From: Ophiura sarsii
Lineage: Eukaryota; Echinodermata; Ophiuroidea; Amphilepidida; Ophiuridae
Reading direction: 5' to 3'
DNA length: 64,000 nucleotides
NCBI GenBank assembly: GCA_035610835.1
Contig: CM069458.1
Span: 32,265,449 to 32,329,448 of the forward strand
The position numbers were made by a program, and so were the translations under genes. This document shows positions 23,881-36,252 of this stretch, one piece after another (position 1 is the first letter of the stretch; each line of letters opens with the position of its first letter). The notes under the pieces are model-generated. The model was given only the letters and a program-made list of their open reading frames with translations. It was not told the DNA's origin and ran no database searches.

Positions 23881-23972
23881 TAGTACTCCCATTCGAACCC
23901 ACTACCTTAAAAGCAATTATCAGTGGCAGTCCAATGGCTTATCCATTAGACCACGTCGCCAGCTCGCAAATA
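23881..23972 (-). other. tRNA-like relic
   Basis: On the minus strand GACGTGGTCTAATGGATAAG (A-box region) and GTGGGTTCGAATGGG (B-box region) are present, but the anticodon arm is expanded and the T-stem does not pair. Best read as a tRNA-derived pseudogene or SINE head. Confidence 0.45.
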
Positions 23973-24710
23973 AATCGACTTATTTTGTATTTCGTAATAG
24001 TACCGGACAATGAAAAGTGTAAATTGCGACAGTTTACAGTAGTTTACCAACAGTTTACCATGCAGACATAGTCCAAAATATGCCATTTTTAGTAATATAA
24101 CCCACGCGAATGCGTGACTAATGCGTCCTTATTTAGGTATTTAAGCAGTTCTACTTTTAGTAGGTAATGTAAATAAACAACACGATCCCTAAAACGATTG
24201 TAGTTTTAACATAGGATCCCATTGCTTGCATGCAGCGGGGAAAATATCGAAAATTGGCCCTTTGAACCATAACATAGAAATTATCGTTGAATAGGTTCGA
24301 CTTTTCCGAATATGCATTATCTTGTATTGTGTGATGTCGTATTGTAGAAATTCATTGTGTGATGACGTATTAATGTATTTTTCTGTTACTTTGGGATTTG
24401 TAGTTATATACACAATATAAAATTGCATTCATTATAATTGAATATACTACGCTATAGTTTGATCAGTTCCAAATTGGTGAGCCTCATTAAAGCAGCAAAG
24501 TAATACGGACATGATTGTACCGGGAGTGATTTGTACCAGGACAGTTGTATATATTTAGCTACGAATACCAGTGCTATAATTGGTCAGAACATTTGCGATT
24601 CTAACATCTGCATATTTTAGGCTTCTTACGAATGTTGAATTTTGAATATCCGCCAGAAATATTCTAAGTTTGACCAAATTTACCTGTTTTTTTTAAAACT
24701 AAGCCTGTGT

Positions 24711-24880
24711 GGCAATGAGATTGGATTAAGACTATTTTTTCTCATGTCCAAAGGCTCACAGCAAAATTGCTAACTTTAATTGTTGGGAGTGGCTCTTTCA
24801 ACTTCATTCTTCTCTTCCATCTTTTCTTACTTTCATTTCATTCAGCCAGCATGCTTATTATAGGCCTATAGGCTTTTTGG
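24711..24880 (+). repeat. Dispersed repeat related to 9,079-9,306
   Basis: Shares CAATGAGATTGGAT-AAGAC, CTCATGTC, ACAGCAAAATTG, TTGTTGGGAGTGGCT and CAGCCAGCATGCTTAT with the insertion in copy A, with an extra T/C-rich stretch in the middle. A TAGGCCTA octamer is at 24,861. The flanks 23,973-24,710 and 24,881-25,534 hold no gene. Confidence 0.65.
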
Positions 24881-25534
24881 GGCGCCCGCTACGGCGGCGC
24901 CTCTTTAAAGTTATAGTTTGACCTTTATGAAAACAGTATCTTACACCGTATACGTCTCACCAGGAAAGGTGACCGCATGTCACAATGCGCAAAAAAACAC
25001 TTTAGCGCATACAAATCAGAAACGATTTCTTGACCTTTTTGCAATTAAAAGTGTTTAACAGGTGTTGAACATGTTCGGCAAATTATATCATTCTTTGCAA
25101 ACAGTAATGAATAGGAACATATACTAAAAGCTGCTGTATGGACATGGTACAATTTATTGATAACATGCCGCTGTAGTAGTTTGAGATAATTTTATCATCA
25201 AATACTAATCATGGCAGCTATTTCACGTAGGCTGGTATTCTTTAAAGCGTCTTTAAATCAATGATGTTTGTTTAAAATAAAACCGATGTTTTTCATTAAC
25301 TAGGCTACTCCATAATATTAAACAAATATTATTCCGAAAGAAGAATTTAACTATATCCCACAATGTATTACGGGAGCACCAGCCAACTAGAGGTTTTTTT
25401 TCCCCACGAGGCACTTGTGGTGGTTTAGAAATGAGAATAAGGAATAAACATCGAAGATCTACAGCTGAACTCATCATGCTCATGTTGTAATTGCAATGAA
25501 GATGCACAATGATACGATGTTCATGATCTCTCTA

Positions 25535-27826
25535 CACTGCAAAAATGTTGCTTAAATATTTACCCAACATTTTACACAGTATGCAACCGCTCAACAGTTG
25601 CGTAAAATTTACCCAACACCCATGTTTTCACCAACAGTTGAACAATTCCAGTTACTCAACAGTTTCACAATTTTAATTACACAACAGTTGGGTATTATTA
25701 AGTAACCATTTTTTGGTCATTTTAATACCAACTGTTGCTTAATTTGTAAAATGTTTTCATTATATATTGAGCATTTTTGCATAGCAACACGGGGTAGGCA
25801 AATAATGGGAATTCTGGGCGATGCAGCAGAGCTACATACATCACTTCCTCTCGGTAGTGAACCGGTAACTTGTCGTGGGAATTCTGGGCGATGCAGCAGA
25901 GCTATATACACCACTCTCTCTTGGGTTTTTTAATCTTTTATTGTTTATTACTACATAACTTTCACATTTCACATAATTTCATCATGTTTTCAGCATGTTT
26001 ACATTTTCATATGCTTTTCGGCATGTTTACATTCATGTTCGCATAATTTTCACATTTCATAGTTTCATCATGTTTACATTTCATATCAAATACATGTATA
26101 ACAAACACATTCATATGCTTTTCATCATGTATAGCACATTTTCATATGCTTTTCAGCATGTTTACACATTTTCATATGCTTTTCGGCATGTTTACATTTA
26201 TGTTCACATAATTTTCACATTTCATAGTTTCATCATGTTTACATTTCATATCAATTACATGTATAACACATTTTCATGAATTATGCTTTTCGTCATGTTT
26301 ACATTGCATAACATTACATAACATTTTGCTACGCTTTTCAGCATGTTAACATTGCACATCATATATAGCACATTTTCATATGCTTTTCAGCATGTTTACA
26401 CATTTTCATACGCTTTTCAGCATGTTTACATTCATGTTCACATAATTTTCACATAGTTACATTTCATCAATTACATGTATAACACATTTTCATATGCTTT
26501 TCATCATGTTTACATTGTAAATATCATTACATAACATATTTTCGTATGCTTTTCAGCATGTTTACATTGTATATCATGTATAGCTCATTTTCATACGCTT
26601 TTTAGCATGTTTACACATTTTCATATGCTTTTCGGCATATTTACCTGTTTACATATCAATTACATTTTCATAAAGTATGCTTTTCGTCATGTTTACATTG
26701 CATATCATTACATAACACATTTTCATATGCTTTTCAGCATGTTTACATTGCATATCATATATAGCACATTTTCATATGCTTTTCAGCATGTTTACATTCA
26801 TATTCACATAATTTTCACATGGTTATATTTCATATCAATTACATGTATAACACATTTTCATATGCTTTTCATCATGTGTACATTGCATATAATCACTTTT
26901 TTTATCTTTTGTATTTATTTATCGCCACTTATCAATATTACATACATTCAATCTTTTACAAAGCATAATTTCTATTCTCTCTTGGTAGTGAAACTGTAAT
27001 TTCTTTTAACATGTTACAACTATATACATAATATCTTACATCTCTTATCATTGCTGTTTTTTATTGAACGTTGGCCCAACGTATTCTTGCTATCTGGGTA
27101 TGAAGGTATAACTATAAACATATTTATGTGATTCTATTGGTAGAGAATAGATCACATGACATGAACTATTCAGTATATGTCCATGTCGTGTATTTTTGCC
27201 TATAAAAATCGACTATTCATCGCTAGTGAAGTACGGGGTTAACGTACGTATACAACGCATCTTATCCCGTCCGCAACTTTGTCCCAAGTATATGTATTTT
27301 GACATCGTTGAAATAATATTCCTAAACAAATGTATGTCAAACAAGGATGGAAATCTTAAACTATTTTGTCAGTATTTGCGCTTTATTCCGTTTTGGGTGC
27401 CAAGACAGAATCAATCTAATTGTGGTCCTGGGGCACAAGTTGCGGACGGGATAAGATATATGCCGTATACAACCATTCCCCAAATTCTGAGAAGATCCAT
27501 CACGGACGCCATTAGAATCGAGAATGTAAGCAACAGTTGATCAATAAAACTACATGAGTAAATCTTAACATAAGTTGCGTGATGCCTGAGACAAATACTC
27601 AACAGTTGCCCCATTAAAACAATTAACGCAATATTTTAGCAACAAAATGAGTTTTGACCGGGGGTTTCCCCAACGTTACTAAATTGTTTTGCTCAACGTT
27701 GGGTAGTTTTTACTTTTATACAACACCTAGATTTCTACATATGTTGAATAAAATGTAATCAACCATTTACCCAACAGATGATTAAACGCAATTAAGCAAC
27801 GTATTTTGCTCAACATTTTAGCAGTG
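25535..27826 (+). mobile_element. CACTGCAAAAA-TIR DNA element, copy C (longest)
   Basis: Flanked by TA (25,533-25,534 and 27,827-27,828). It starts CACTGCAAAAATGTTGCTTA and ends CAACATTTTAGCAGTG. After removing a 1.05-kb insertion (25,925-26,975) it is about 1.24 kb. It keeps interior sequence missing from copy B (27,240-27,700), and so is the better guide to the family consensus. No transposase ORF; an ORF at 27,196-27,540 has no recognisable domain. Confidence 0.8.
25925..26975 (-). mobile_element. Retro-inserted tandem-repeat block with 10-bp target duplication
   Basis: TCTCTCTTGG occurs exactly at 25,915-25,924 and 26,976-26,985 flanking the block, and the surrounding copy C sequence is continuous when it is removed. 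Read on the minus strand the block ends AATAAACAATAAAAGATTAA, with AATAAA signals close to an A-rich end, as in LINE-mobilised RNA. The interior (about 25,985-26,905) is an AT-rich tandem repeat built on TTTTCATATGCTTTTCAGCATG and TTTACATT. ORFs here are repeat translations. Confidence 0.7.
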
Positions 27827-27828
27827 TA

Positions 27829-28417
27829 CAATAATCCAAAAAATCCCTTTTAGCTTCCAATGAAAGACAAATCAAAATGAACATTATTTTGATTTGTATT
27901 TTAATTCATTTTTAATTTTAATTAACATCTTGACATTTTGAAAATGGAATTATATGGCAATAGTATAATTTTCCAATGAATTCATGTAATCCTCAACATG
28001 CAAATAGGATTTCATGGCATTGTGATGTAATTATTGAAAAAAAGAAAGACTTAAGAAAGACTTAAGACTTCAAAATAACTCTGAAGTTGATTCGAAATTG
28101 ACTTCTGTGAATTCAATGGGCAAGATGGACGTTAACGCTTGACAGTTTGGGCTCACTTTGTCGGTACTGTCACTGATTTTCAAATGTAGCTAAAGGATTA
28201 ATGTATAAAAGATTGAAGCGGTTTTTTTCAATAATCACCAAAAACTTACCTGGTCCCTCTCCTGGTCTCTGACCAACACCCTTGACCATGATATTTCTTT
28301 TAACCATGACGCGTGCTCATTTCATATTTTCATTATGAAAAGATAAAAATGAGAAGGCAGTTGAGCTCATACTGAAAGTTTAATAGCAAGGCAAAAAACA
28401 CCCCAAAAAACTGTTCT
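27829..28417. other. No gene seen
   Basis: Non-coding AT-rich sequence. Confidence 0.5.
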
Positions 28418-28505
28418 ACTGGCGTAACTCTTATTTTTTAGAAATTGGTTTAAGAAGTTTTACTGGCGTAACTCTTATTTTTTAGAAATTGGTTTAAGAA
28501 GTTTT
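28418..28505 (+). repeat. 44-bp tandem duplication
   Basis: ACTGGCGTAACTCTTATTTT starts at 28,418 and again at 28,462; the two 44-bp units are identical. Confidence 0.9.
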
Positions 28506-28748
28506 ACATACAAATGAATATTGCCTAATCATCATACAAAGCATTCTCTATAAGATATTACTTGCTTTTGAAAGCCAATGGGGCAACACACAGTTATATA
28601 AACTCCTCACAAAAAGTATCGAAACACTTAAAAATGATCCAATAAATAAAGGCCTGAAAGAGTATGTATTAATCGAAGCAAATAAACCAAGTGCATAATT
28701 TTGTTCTGCGTATTTTGACACCTCGATTGTTGAGATGCGATGTTGCGG

Positions 28749-28920
28749 AGCGGAGTTATTGTCATTTTAATGATCGTAGGTACATTTTCAAAAGTGACAA
28801 TCATTCCTATAGAAAAGCATGAACCTGATCATTCAAAACAGTAATGCAAACCTCTTTGTATAGGATGATTGTCACTTTTGAAACTGGTCCTACGACTATT
28901 AAAATGACGATAACTCCGCG
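28749..28920. repeat. Long imperfect hairpin (MITE-like)
   Basis: Arms 28,749-28,816 and 28,855-28,920 are inverted repeats (GCGGAGTTAT-GTCATTTTAA, CAAAAGTGACAATCAT) with a loop of about 40 bp. A miniature foldback element is likely. Confidence 0.75.
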
Positions 28921-29708
28921 TTTACACTTCTAATATGCAGAAATGTGACTGCACCTTAATCATGTTAATTCTAAAGCGATGAGTTATGCGACCAGTACTA
29001 AACATCTGTGGTTAAGCTGTAACATATTCTACTTTTACCATTTTGCGACAAAACCCATAATAAAAAAGACAAAAAGCCGTCCATGTCTTTCCATTGAGAC
29101 ACACCACCTTGACTAGCAATTTGTTCATTTCGGAGAGTATATTACCACTATTTATTCCTGGCATTTGGATCTTATGTTTTCACAAAATTAAAAAAAAAAA
29201 AAAAGTTATGGATAATTAATTTATCATCTATATTCAATGTTGGATCATTCGCTCCCTGTTATGACATATTACTATTTGTACAATGATGGTGATTGGTATT
29301 GCGTGTTTACCTTGTACACCAGTCAGTGCATGCACCAGTGCTGTCGTGTTATTTGGTAAGCGCGGCGCTGTTGGTGTCATTATTTGTATTTGATCTGTTT
29401 GGAAATAGACGGCTTAATTTCTCCAAATCACCAGGAAAAGTTAAGACCCCACGCGTGACATATTATTTGAATGTAACTGTGGTGGACAATTTATCAGTCT
29501 TGCATGCTCAAGGTTATGATTTCAGCTCTAGTGGACACTTTGTTTACAGTGAAAATATTGGCCATGTTTACTTGTACCAGATCCATGTACCAGTGTTGCT
29601 GTCAAACAGACACTTCGTTGAATACCCTACCAAATATGAACAATCCTCATACAATTTATACAGGCCCGTCAGATGTGGGGGGGGGGGGGGAAGCGACGGT
29701 TGCGATCG

Positions 29709-29739
<31 letters not shown>

Positions 29740-30927
29740 TTTGATTTTTTTTTTTTTTTGTAAGGTAAAAATTGCGTTTTTCTTAGTTTCAAATATCAAT
29801 GATAGTAAAACTACTCATAAAACATTGACTACAGTGCTTTTTGGACTGCGAAATTTTGTGTCCGTGCGAAAAATTTTGACTTGCGAATTTTTTTGACTTC
29901 TACCCACCCCCCACTTACGTGAAATTCACGAGGTGACTGACTTGGAACAAATTTGGGGCAACCTTTTACGAAAATGTTATAATAAAAAATAGGTAGTTAA
30001 AAATGACTCCTTGTCAGGGTTCAACTATGCACCAACTGAAAAAGGGTTAAATATGACACTTTTCCTGTTAAGTGTGTATCTATTATGGTTTGTAATTTAA
30101 TACCAGCCTGTTTTTATGGAGGTACCAGTCTGTTGGTATTAAAATCATAACAACTCGGTGAGCGCTCATTAATCAAGTTTGACACCAGTGGGACTATTGG
30201 CCATGTACGCATACAAGTAAAATGTTCCATGAGTGCCCGTGAGGGCACGAATGGAACAACTTTAGTACAAGTTGTTGCATGTTTAAACAGTGACAGTGGT
30301 TTAAACAGGTAATTATTGTAATGGCGCGTCTCTTGATAGTTTGCTTGATGTGTAGGCCTACATGTACATGTAATTGAAATATTAAACGTCGTCCATTTAA
30401 AAAGGGAAAACAACGTCCGTTTTAAATATGTTGATCAAAATGGAACATAATGTATTGGATAACATGTGTGTTTCAGTTATGTTGTTTCACATTTGTTTAT
30501 TTCATAATTCGGTTATATTCATCCAATTTTAAAACTATTCCCGGTTTATAGTTATCCTCAGAACTTTGCGCAGACTAAATGCTAAATAGGAATCATCCAA
30601 CCATTAAATAGTGCCCCGGATAGTGCTCAATGAAAATTAAATGAATGAAAGAATGAATCCAATAGGCGGTACATGCAACGTTTGTGTTATGTTATTGTCA
30701 AAGATATCAAAATAACGGTTTTATAGTCAATTTGTTTGACATGTTATGGTGTCTAAAGCAAATTCCCGAGGGGTTCTGAGGTCACAATTTAATGTAAGTA
30801 TCACGCGTGCCAGATACTTATGTACTATTCATAGATGCCTTGGTGGAGGAGGATTGGTATGATATGGGAGCATGGGGTGGAGGGTCCACAAAATGAATGA
30901 TCAAAAGATGATCCTTAACAAAAGTTA
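28921..30927. other. No gene; homopolymer G/C tract at 29,676-29,760
   Basis: About 29,676-29,690 is a G run and 29,710-29,739 a C run followed by a T run. ORFs crossing it give only poly-Gly or poly-Pro and are not credible. A TAGGCCTA site is at 30,353. The rest is featureless. Confidence 0.6.
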
Positions 30928-31254
30928 CATAACTCCCTACGTATCGGAGTCTCCGTGTTTCCATGTAATAATACCCATGGTGCAATAGATTTGCCGCGAA
31001 TTTAAATCGACAAAACGTAATGGTGAAATTATTGTACGAACAAAATAGGTGTCTAGAATAGTTTCAAAAAGAAGTGCAATGCATAATAATGAAATCAGAA
31101 TTACAATATCCTTCAGCATATAATCAACTTTTGGGCGATAACCTTTGATAAAAACGCACAACAATCGAAATATAAAGCATTTTCGCCTCCGATTTCAGTG
31201 ATATTCGTATTTTAAACTCTATGTAATTTTATTTTAAAATTTTTTCATGTATAG

Positions 31255-31325
31255 TCTTCATTAGCTCAAACGGCAAAGCGCTGGCTTCACAATCATGAGG
31301 TCAGTGGTTCGAATCTTGTGAATGT
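31255..31325 (+). other. tRNA-like pseudogene / SINE head, second copy
   Basis: TTAGCTCAAACGGCAAAGCG (A-box region) and GTGGTTCGAATC (B-box region); homologous to 340-412 with substitutions that spoil stem pairing. Not a working tRNA. Confidence 0.55.
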
Positions 31326-31500
31326 TTTTCTTTTTGTTATTACACTTTATTTTTAAAAATTGACAGGATTGCTTATAATCGTTCGCTATATTTATTGAAT
31401 GTTGAATGATACTTTTTTTCATTTGCGATTTCACTGCGATAAAGAATGTCCTGTAAATATAATTGTGTTGATTGAACCATAATGAACTATGGATTCCCTA

Positions 31501-32574
31501 CAGTGCAACAGAGCATAAATTTCCAAAAGTGCATGTTATTGAAATTACGCTCTAATTCAAAAAGTAACATATGTAAAACAAGGAGACAATATCATATTAT
31601 AGAATACAGCTTGGTGATTTAATGTCATAGACAAAAAAATGGTTTGACCTTATTTGCATATGATTAGCATATTATAAAGAAATAAATTAACATTTTGCTT
31701 TTTGGAATTTCCAGCAAAAACTAAAAATGCTATTAATACCAAAGTTACAGGAAATGAAGTTCCCATCATTGCCAACAATACTGTCTGAGAAAAAGTTCAC
31801 ATTTATCTTTACTTTTAACAAAAACCCAAAATCTGTCTTAATTAAGCTTAATTAATAACCAAACTCGTTGAAATTATTAAGTAATACTGTGTATCCAAAC
31901 CAGACTTGCATGGTGTCAAATTAAAGGTAAAGATGTGCTTCAAAGAATGGTCTGATCAGATAATTCAATATCCCTTTAGTATTTAAAATATCGTCCTCCA
32001 AACATTTAGTATATTTAAAAAGAAAAGAAGAAAAAAAGAAAAAAAACTGTACAAAGACTTGGCAAAAGTCTATTAATACTTGTGCAGCCATGCACGCAAA
32101 CAATGGAAGGAATATTCAAAGACATGCTCATGCTAAGGGACCAGTGGTTTGAAATTCGCGCTACAAGAAATTTGAAATGCAATTCGCCAGTGTGCAGTCA
32201 TAATGGTGTATGTTACTTTAGGTGACCGTGTGCTGACATGCATGGGTGTACAAACAGGTATCGTGTTAAAGGCCTGCACTAAGTCTAAATAAAAAAGAAA
32301 TGTTGAAATAGTCAAGGCCATGAAAGGAAGTAGGCAGTAGCTGGTTGGATTAGCGTGTATGGATAATCAAGTATTGGCCAATCCGAAATCAGGTTTAATA
32401 AGAAATGTAACAATACTGATAATAATACAAGGACACGAAATAGTACTTTAAAATAAAGCTGTTTTAATTATATATGATACACATACTTAGTATTGAAATG
32501 TTCATTGTTGTACAACAATCAGGAGGCACGATATTTATAATTCAATATTTGGAAATTTATGCTCTGTTGCACTG
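31501..32574. mobile_element. Tc1-like non-autonomous DNA transposon
   Basis: Perfect 27-bp terminal inverted repeats beginning CAGTGCAACAGAGCATAAAT, flanked by TA at 31,499-31,500 and 32,575-32,576. Comparison with 1-300 shows the host sequence is continuous without it, proving insertion. Length is 1,074 bp with no transposase ORF. Confidence 0.9.
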
Positions 32575-32716
32575 TAGCAGGTCTATAATGGACATGGTCT
32601 GCAAAGACCAATTGTCATGTAAATAAGAAGCCAGTCGGCTTATGTCCTTGAATCGATTTTTTCCTACAACACCGATATTTGTAATTTTCTCCAATCTTCA
32701 AAAAAGAGAGTTGTAT

Positions 32717-33708
32717 CTTCAAAACTATATTACGCGGTTCACGGCTTACGCGGCCTGGTATGGGCGACAGTATTTTGGCGTAGATTTGATACCGTGCTGA
32801 ACTAATCATGCTCATTGCTGCAAGAGCGTAATTATAAAACACTGTCCGCTGTCCTAAATCTCTCTCGTCTTGACCCCGGTCTTGACCACATCATAACACA
32901 ATATTTGTAATGTGTCATACTGTGAGACTAAATAAGTGGGTATGCCGACTAGTTTTATGTCAAAACTAAACATAATTGAGGCGACTGTCGTAACGGATGC
33001 GCCAAAAAGTGGCTCAATAAGTTGTAAAATAAGTTGAAAACATCTAAATATTCTCATTTATTGTCTTGTTCATACAAAGACCATTTGAACCAATCTATCT
33101 ATCCATTAATCCATCCATCAATCCATCTATCTATATATCTAAACACGTTCTTTCGATACCCTTTTAAAGCTTCATATTAAACTTCAGTGAAATAATTCAA
33201 CAAGTTAAAAAAAATCTGAGGCCCATATGAGCTAAAATGTTTGATCGCATAACTCAAAATAAGACACATTGATCAACGTTCAAACATGGTAAACACGTGC
33301 TGCTCATTTTTCAGATTTCATTTTTTATATTCATGCGGCTTTTGCAAAAACAAATTGTCAAAACTTCAGTTTTATGCTAACATTAAATAAATGACACGTA
33401 TTCAGAGAACATTTCAATGTCAAACGCGCAAATTGTCCAATTTCCAATTTGGTGCATTTATTCATATACAGGCTGTCCCAAAATGATATAGTAGACCTAC
33501 CCATCGATGCCCAAAGTGGGGGTTTTTTTCACTATTAAAATCAATGAGATTTAGGTCCAGTTTTTCACCATCTTTGACATAACCATTTCATTAAAATTGT
33601 ACGATCATGAATATCGGACTTATTTAACTGAGGTTACACTCCATTGGGTAAGACATGGTGATTTCACCTCTTTGGCAAAGTGCAAAGGGGTGTGGGGGTG
33701 TGTGTGTG
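32717..33708. other. No gene; ATCC/ATCT microsatellite at about 33,095-33,142
   Basis: Non-coding. At 33,470 TACAGGCTGTCCCAAAATG looks like a worn mariner-type end. Nothing else recognised. Confidence 0.5.
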
Positions 33709-33712
33709 TTAA

Positions 33713-33936
33713 CACTTTCCACGCGGCAGGCGTCTGTGAACCGAACAAAATGTTTCAAAAATGTCAAAATGAATGAATTTCCATTACCATATTTGGAATC
33801 ACCATCAGAAATTCATTAGAATAAGTACAAATATACCTAGTATTGATTCACTCATTCTTAAGATTACTTGAAATTTCGGAAAGGCTTTTGAAACATCTGT
33901 TTTGTGGGGTAAAACTAAAATAGCCGCGTGGAAAGA
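33713..33936. mobile_element. MITE with CACTTTCCACGCGG terminal repeats (full copy)
   Basis: Left end CACTTTCCACGCGGC after TTAA (33,709-33,712), right end GCCGCGTGGAAAG; about 224 bp. Interior shares TGTTTCAAAA, TTAAGATTACTTGAA-like and GGTAAAACTAAAA blocks with other family copies. Confidence 0.8.
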
Positions 33937-34136
33937 AACACAAATAGTCTCTCAATGTCTTGTCTGCTATTGTTCCCTTCTATTCTAAACTGTTGTTTGT
34001 TATGGTTGTTCAAATCATTAACATTCTTCAATTTGAAGAGTTAAAATGGATCGTCACACATGAGTGATCACTAACTTTGTTAAGTTTCTATATGAGCTAG
34101 ATTTGAGGTAAAACTTGACGGACATTTAAACAGGTA

Positions 34137-34326
34137 AAGAAGTGGTCATGGGTAAATTAGCAGTAGCTTAGACTTCACTTTCATATTGAGGTGAACATTT
34201 CTTACACAAGTATTATTAATAACAATGATGGAAGTATCTTACATTGTTAACCTCATCAACTTCATCCTTCAATGTGAAAATGAAATATAACTCTAAGCCA
34301 CTGCTAATTCACCCAACCACTTCATT
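34137..34326. mobile_element. Small MITE, about 60-bp imperfect terminal inverted repeats
   Basis: Left AGAAGTGGTCATGGGTAAAT...AGCAGT and right inverse ACTGCTAATTCACCCAACCACTT; about 190 bp, no ORF. The interval 34,327-35,358 holds no recognisable gene. Confidence 0.7.
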
Positions 34327-35358
34327 AGCTATTCAAAAAGTCAAAAAGTGTGACGAACTTCTATGTGTTAGGGTGTACTTTGTCTTACATTGATTTCATT
34401 GCAATATTGTAGATTCTTTATAGTGGGTGTGGTTTGGGTCACTGCACTGTGATTGTTTTTTGGGCTGATTTTCATCCGATACGCACTATATATTATGACA
34501 CAATGGTGTATAGTTTGGGGCGGGGCTTGATTCATTTGAATAATGATACCTTTAGTGCCTATGATCATTACGTTAGCGTGCCCTACACAAAGTCGCCGGC
34601 GTATGCGTTGTGCGTGTGACCCAGCGTTGCCATGTGCGCGTGTGCTAAAGAACGCAATTAATTCGAAGCAAGAAGTTGGTAAACAGCTCGATGGATTCGC
34701 CGATTTTATAAAGGGGGAAATTTGTTGTACGTTGTTGTTTGATTATTATGTTTGTTGTTAAATAAATCTAACAAACTGTGTTATTTTATGATAAAAGATC
34801 AAAATAACCAATAAACTAAATAAGAATGAGAATAAAATATAGTCCTTAGCTGTTTTGCTATATACGACTCCATGGTACAGCCTTTACATTATATAGTACA
34901 TAGGCTTATGTAAACATTCGGGCATTTTATAAACAGTCTCCACATATTTCATATTTTGATCAACATTTTGTGTAGATTTTAAAAATTCTGGATGGGAATT
35001 TTTTAAGTGGTGTCTTGGGCGCTTTTTGGGCTACTTTTGGCGGCCATCTTGTTTTAAATTTTTGATGGTATTGAAATTGATAGAATGGGAGTACTTGGCA
35101 TGTAAAACATTTGCACACCACCTCTTATGATATAATTAGAAATATGTGATAAGTAAATCTCAAAAATAAAAATTAACAGTCATACTATGGCATTTTTTAG
35201 TGCTTTTTGGGCTACTTTGGGTGCTTTTTAGGTGCTTTTTGGGCTCATTTTGCCATACGCATGAATTTAGACGTTTTAAAGGTAATTGGTAATTTATTTT
35301 TGATGTATTTGTATTTATTTTCTTGCCACCGCATATCTGACGATGGGATATGTGAATT

Positions 35359-36152
35359 AATAATAATAATAATAATAATGGTAATTTGTATAGCGCCGGT
35401 ATCCGTCAGAAATGACGCTCATGGCGCTTTTGTAAACATGTAATATAAGTAATTAATAGCACAAAAATGATAAATAGCATGGGTATTATACATATACTGT
35501 TTTGTACGCTTCATTGAACAAATGAGTCTTTAAAGTTTTCTTAAAACTATGAATAGAATCTGTACATTTAGCATCGCGTGGTAGACTGTTCCAAATTCTT
35601 GCAACAGCAACGAGAAATGAACGTTCTCCCCATTGATTTCTTACTGGGTACTCGGTAAGAAGCAATTGTTTTGATGAGCGGAGTCCACTGTGTCCAGGTA
35701 TATAGGGTTGCACAAGCTCAGTGAGATATTGTGGCGCCTTGTGTTGTAAAATTTTGAATGCGAGTAAAGCAAGTTTATATCTGATTCTATGCTCAACAGG
35801 TAGCCAATGCAAGTCCATAAGCACAGGGGTTATGTGATCAGATATTTTGGTGAAAGTTATAATTCTAGCAGCGATATTTTGAATACGTTGAAGACGCTGA
35901 AGTTGAGAAGCTGTAACCCCATACAACAATGAATTTCCCATGTCAAGTCTTGAGGTAATAAATGCATGGGTGATCAATTCAGCAGTTTCTCTATTGAGGT
36001 GGTGTCTGATCCGTCCGATGTTTCGAATGGACATGTATGCAGCTTTGGAGATATGATTGATATGATTCTCCATTGTCATCGATTGGTCAAACATGACACC
36101 AAGATTGCGAATATTTTGTGAGGGTTTAACATGTGACTCACCAACTCTTATG
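35359..36152 (-). mobile_element. CR1/L2-like non-LTR retrotransposon, 3' part, cut by the gap
   Basis: Minus-strand frame from the gap to a stop at 35,486, then a short 3' UTR with GGCGCTATACAAATTACC and (ATT)n at 35,359-35,380. The protein is the post-RT part of ORF2: LGVMFDQSM, ITHAFITSRLDMGNSLLYG, RIQNIAARIITFTK, HITPVLMDLHWLPVEHRI and RSFLVAVARIWNSLP. It is clearly related to the element at 12,872-14,798. The reverse transcriptase would be on the far side of the gap but is not there in the visible sequence. Confidence 0.9.
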
Positions 36153-36252
36153 NNNNNNNNNNNNNNNNNNNNNNNNNNNNNNNNNNNNNNNNNNNNNNNN
36201 NNNNNNNNNNNNNNNNNNNNNNNNNNNNNNNNNNNNNNNNNNNNNNNNNNNN
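36153..36252. other. Assembly gap (100 N)
   Basis: Exactly 100 undetermined bases, usually a placeholder for unknown length. The retrotransposon reading frame does not continue convincingly beyond it, so sequence is missing or the join is wrong. Confidence 0.99.

Larger units (their letters stand above)
30928..32716 (+). repeat. Dispersed repeat with tRNA-like segment, inverted partner of the left edge
   Basis: Matches the minus strand of 1-768 from ACTCCCTACGTATC (30,932) through the tRNA-like block, is interrupted at 31,499, and resumes at 32,577 with GTCTATAATGGACATG to the AAAAAAGAGAGTT at about 32,700. Net length of shared sequence is about 700 bp. Confidence 0.8.

Noticed and set aside
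25995..26999. Hydrophobic ORFs (MFTFSYAFRHVY...) as a membrane protein
   Set aside because: They follow the AT-rich tandem repeat in the inserted block; the periodicity is in the DNA, not a protein design.
29293..29896. 156- and 130-residue ORFs on the plus strand
   Set aside because: They run through poly-G/poly-C, ending in poly-Gly or poly-Pro and poly-Phe; no domain, no splice context.
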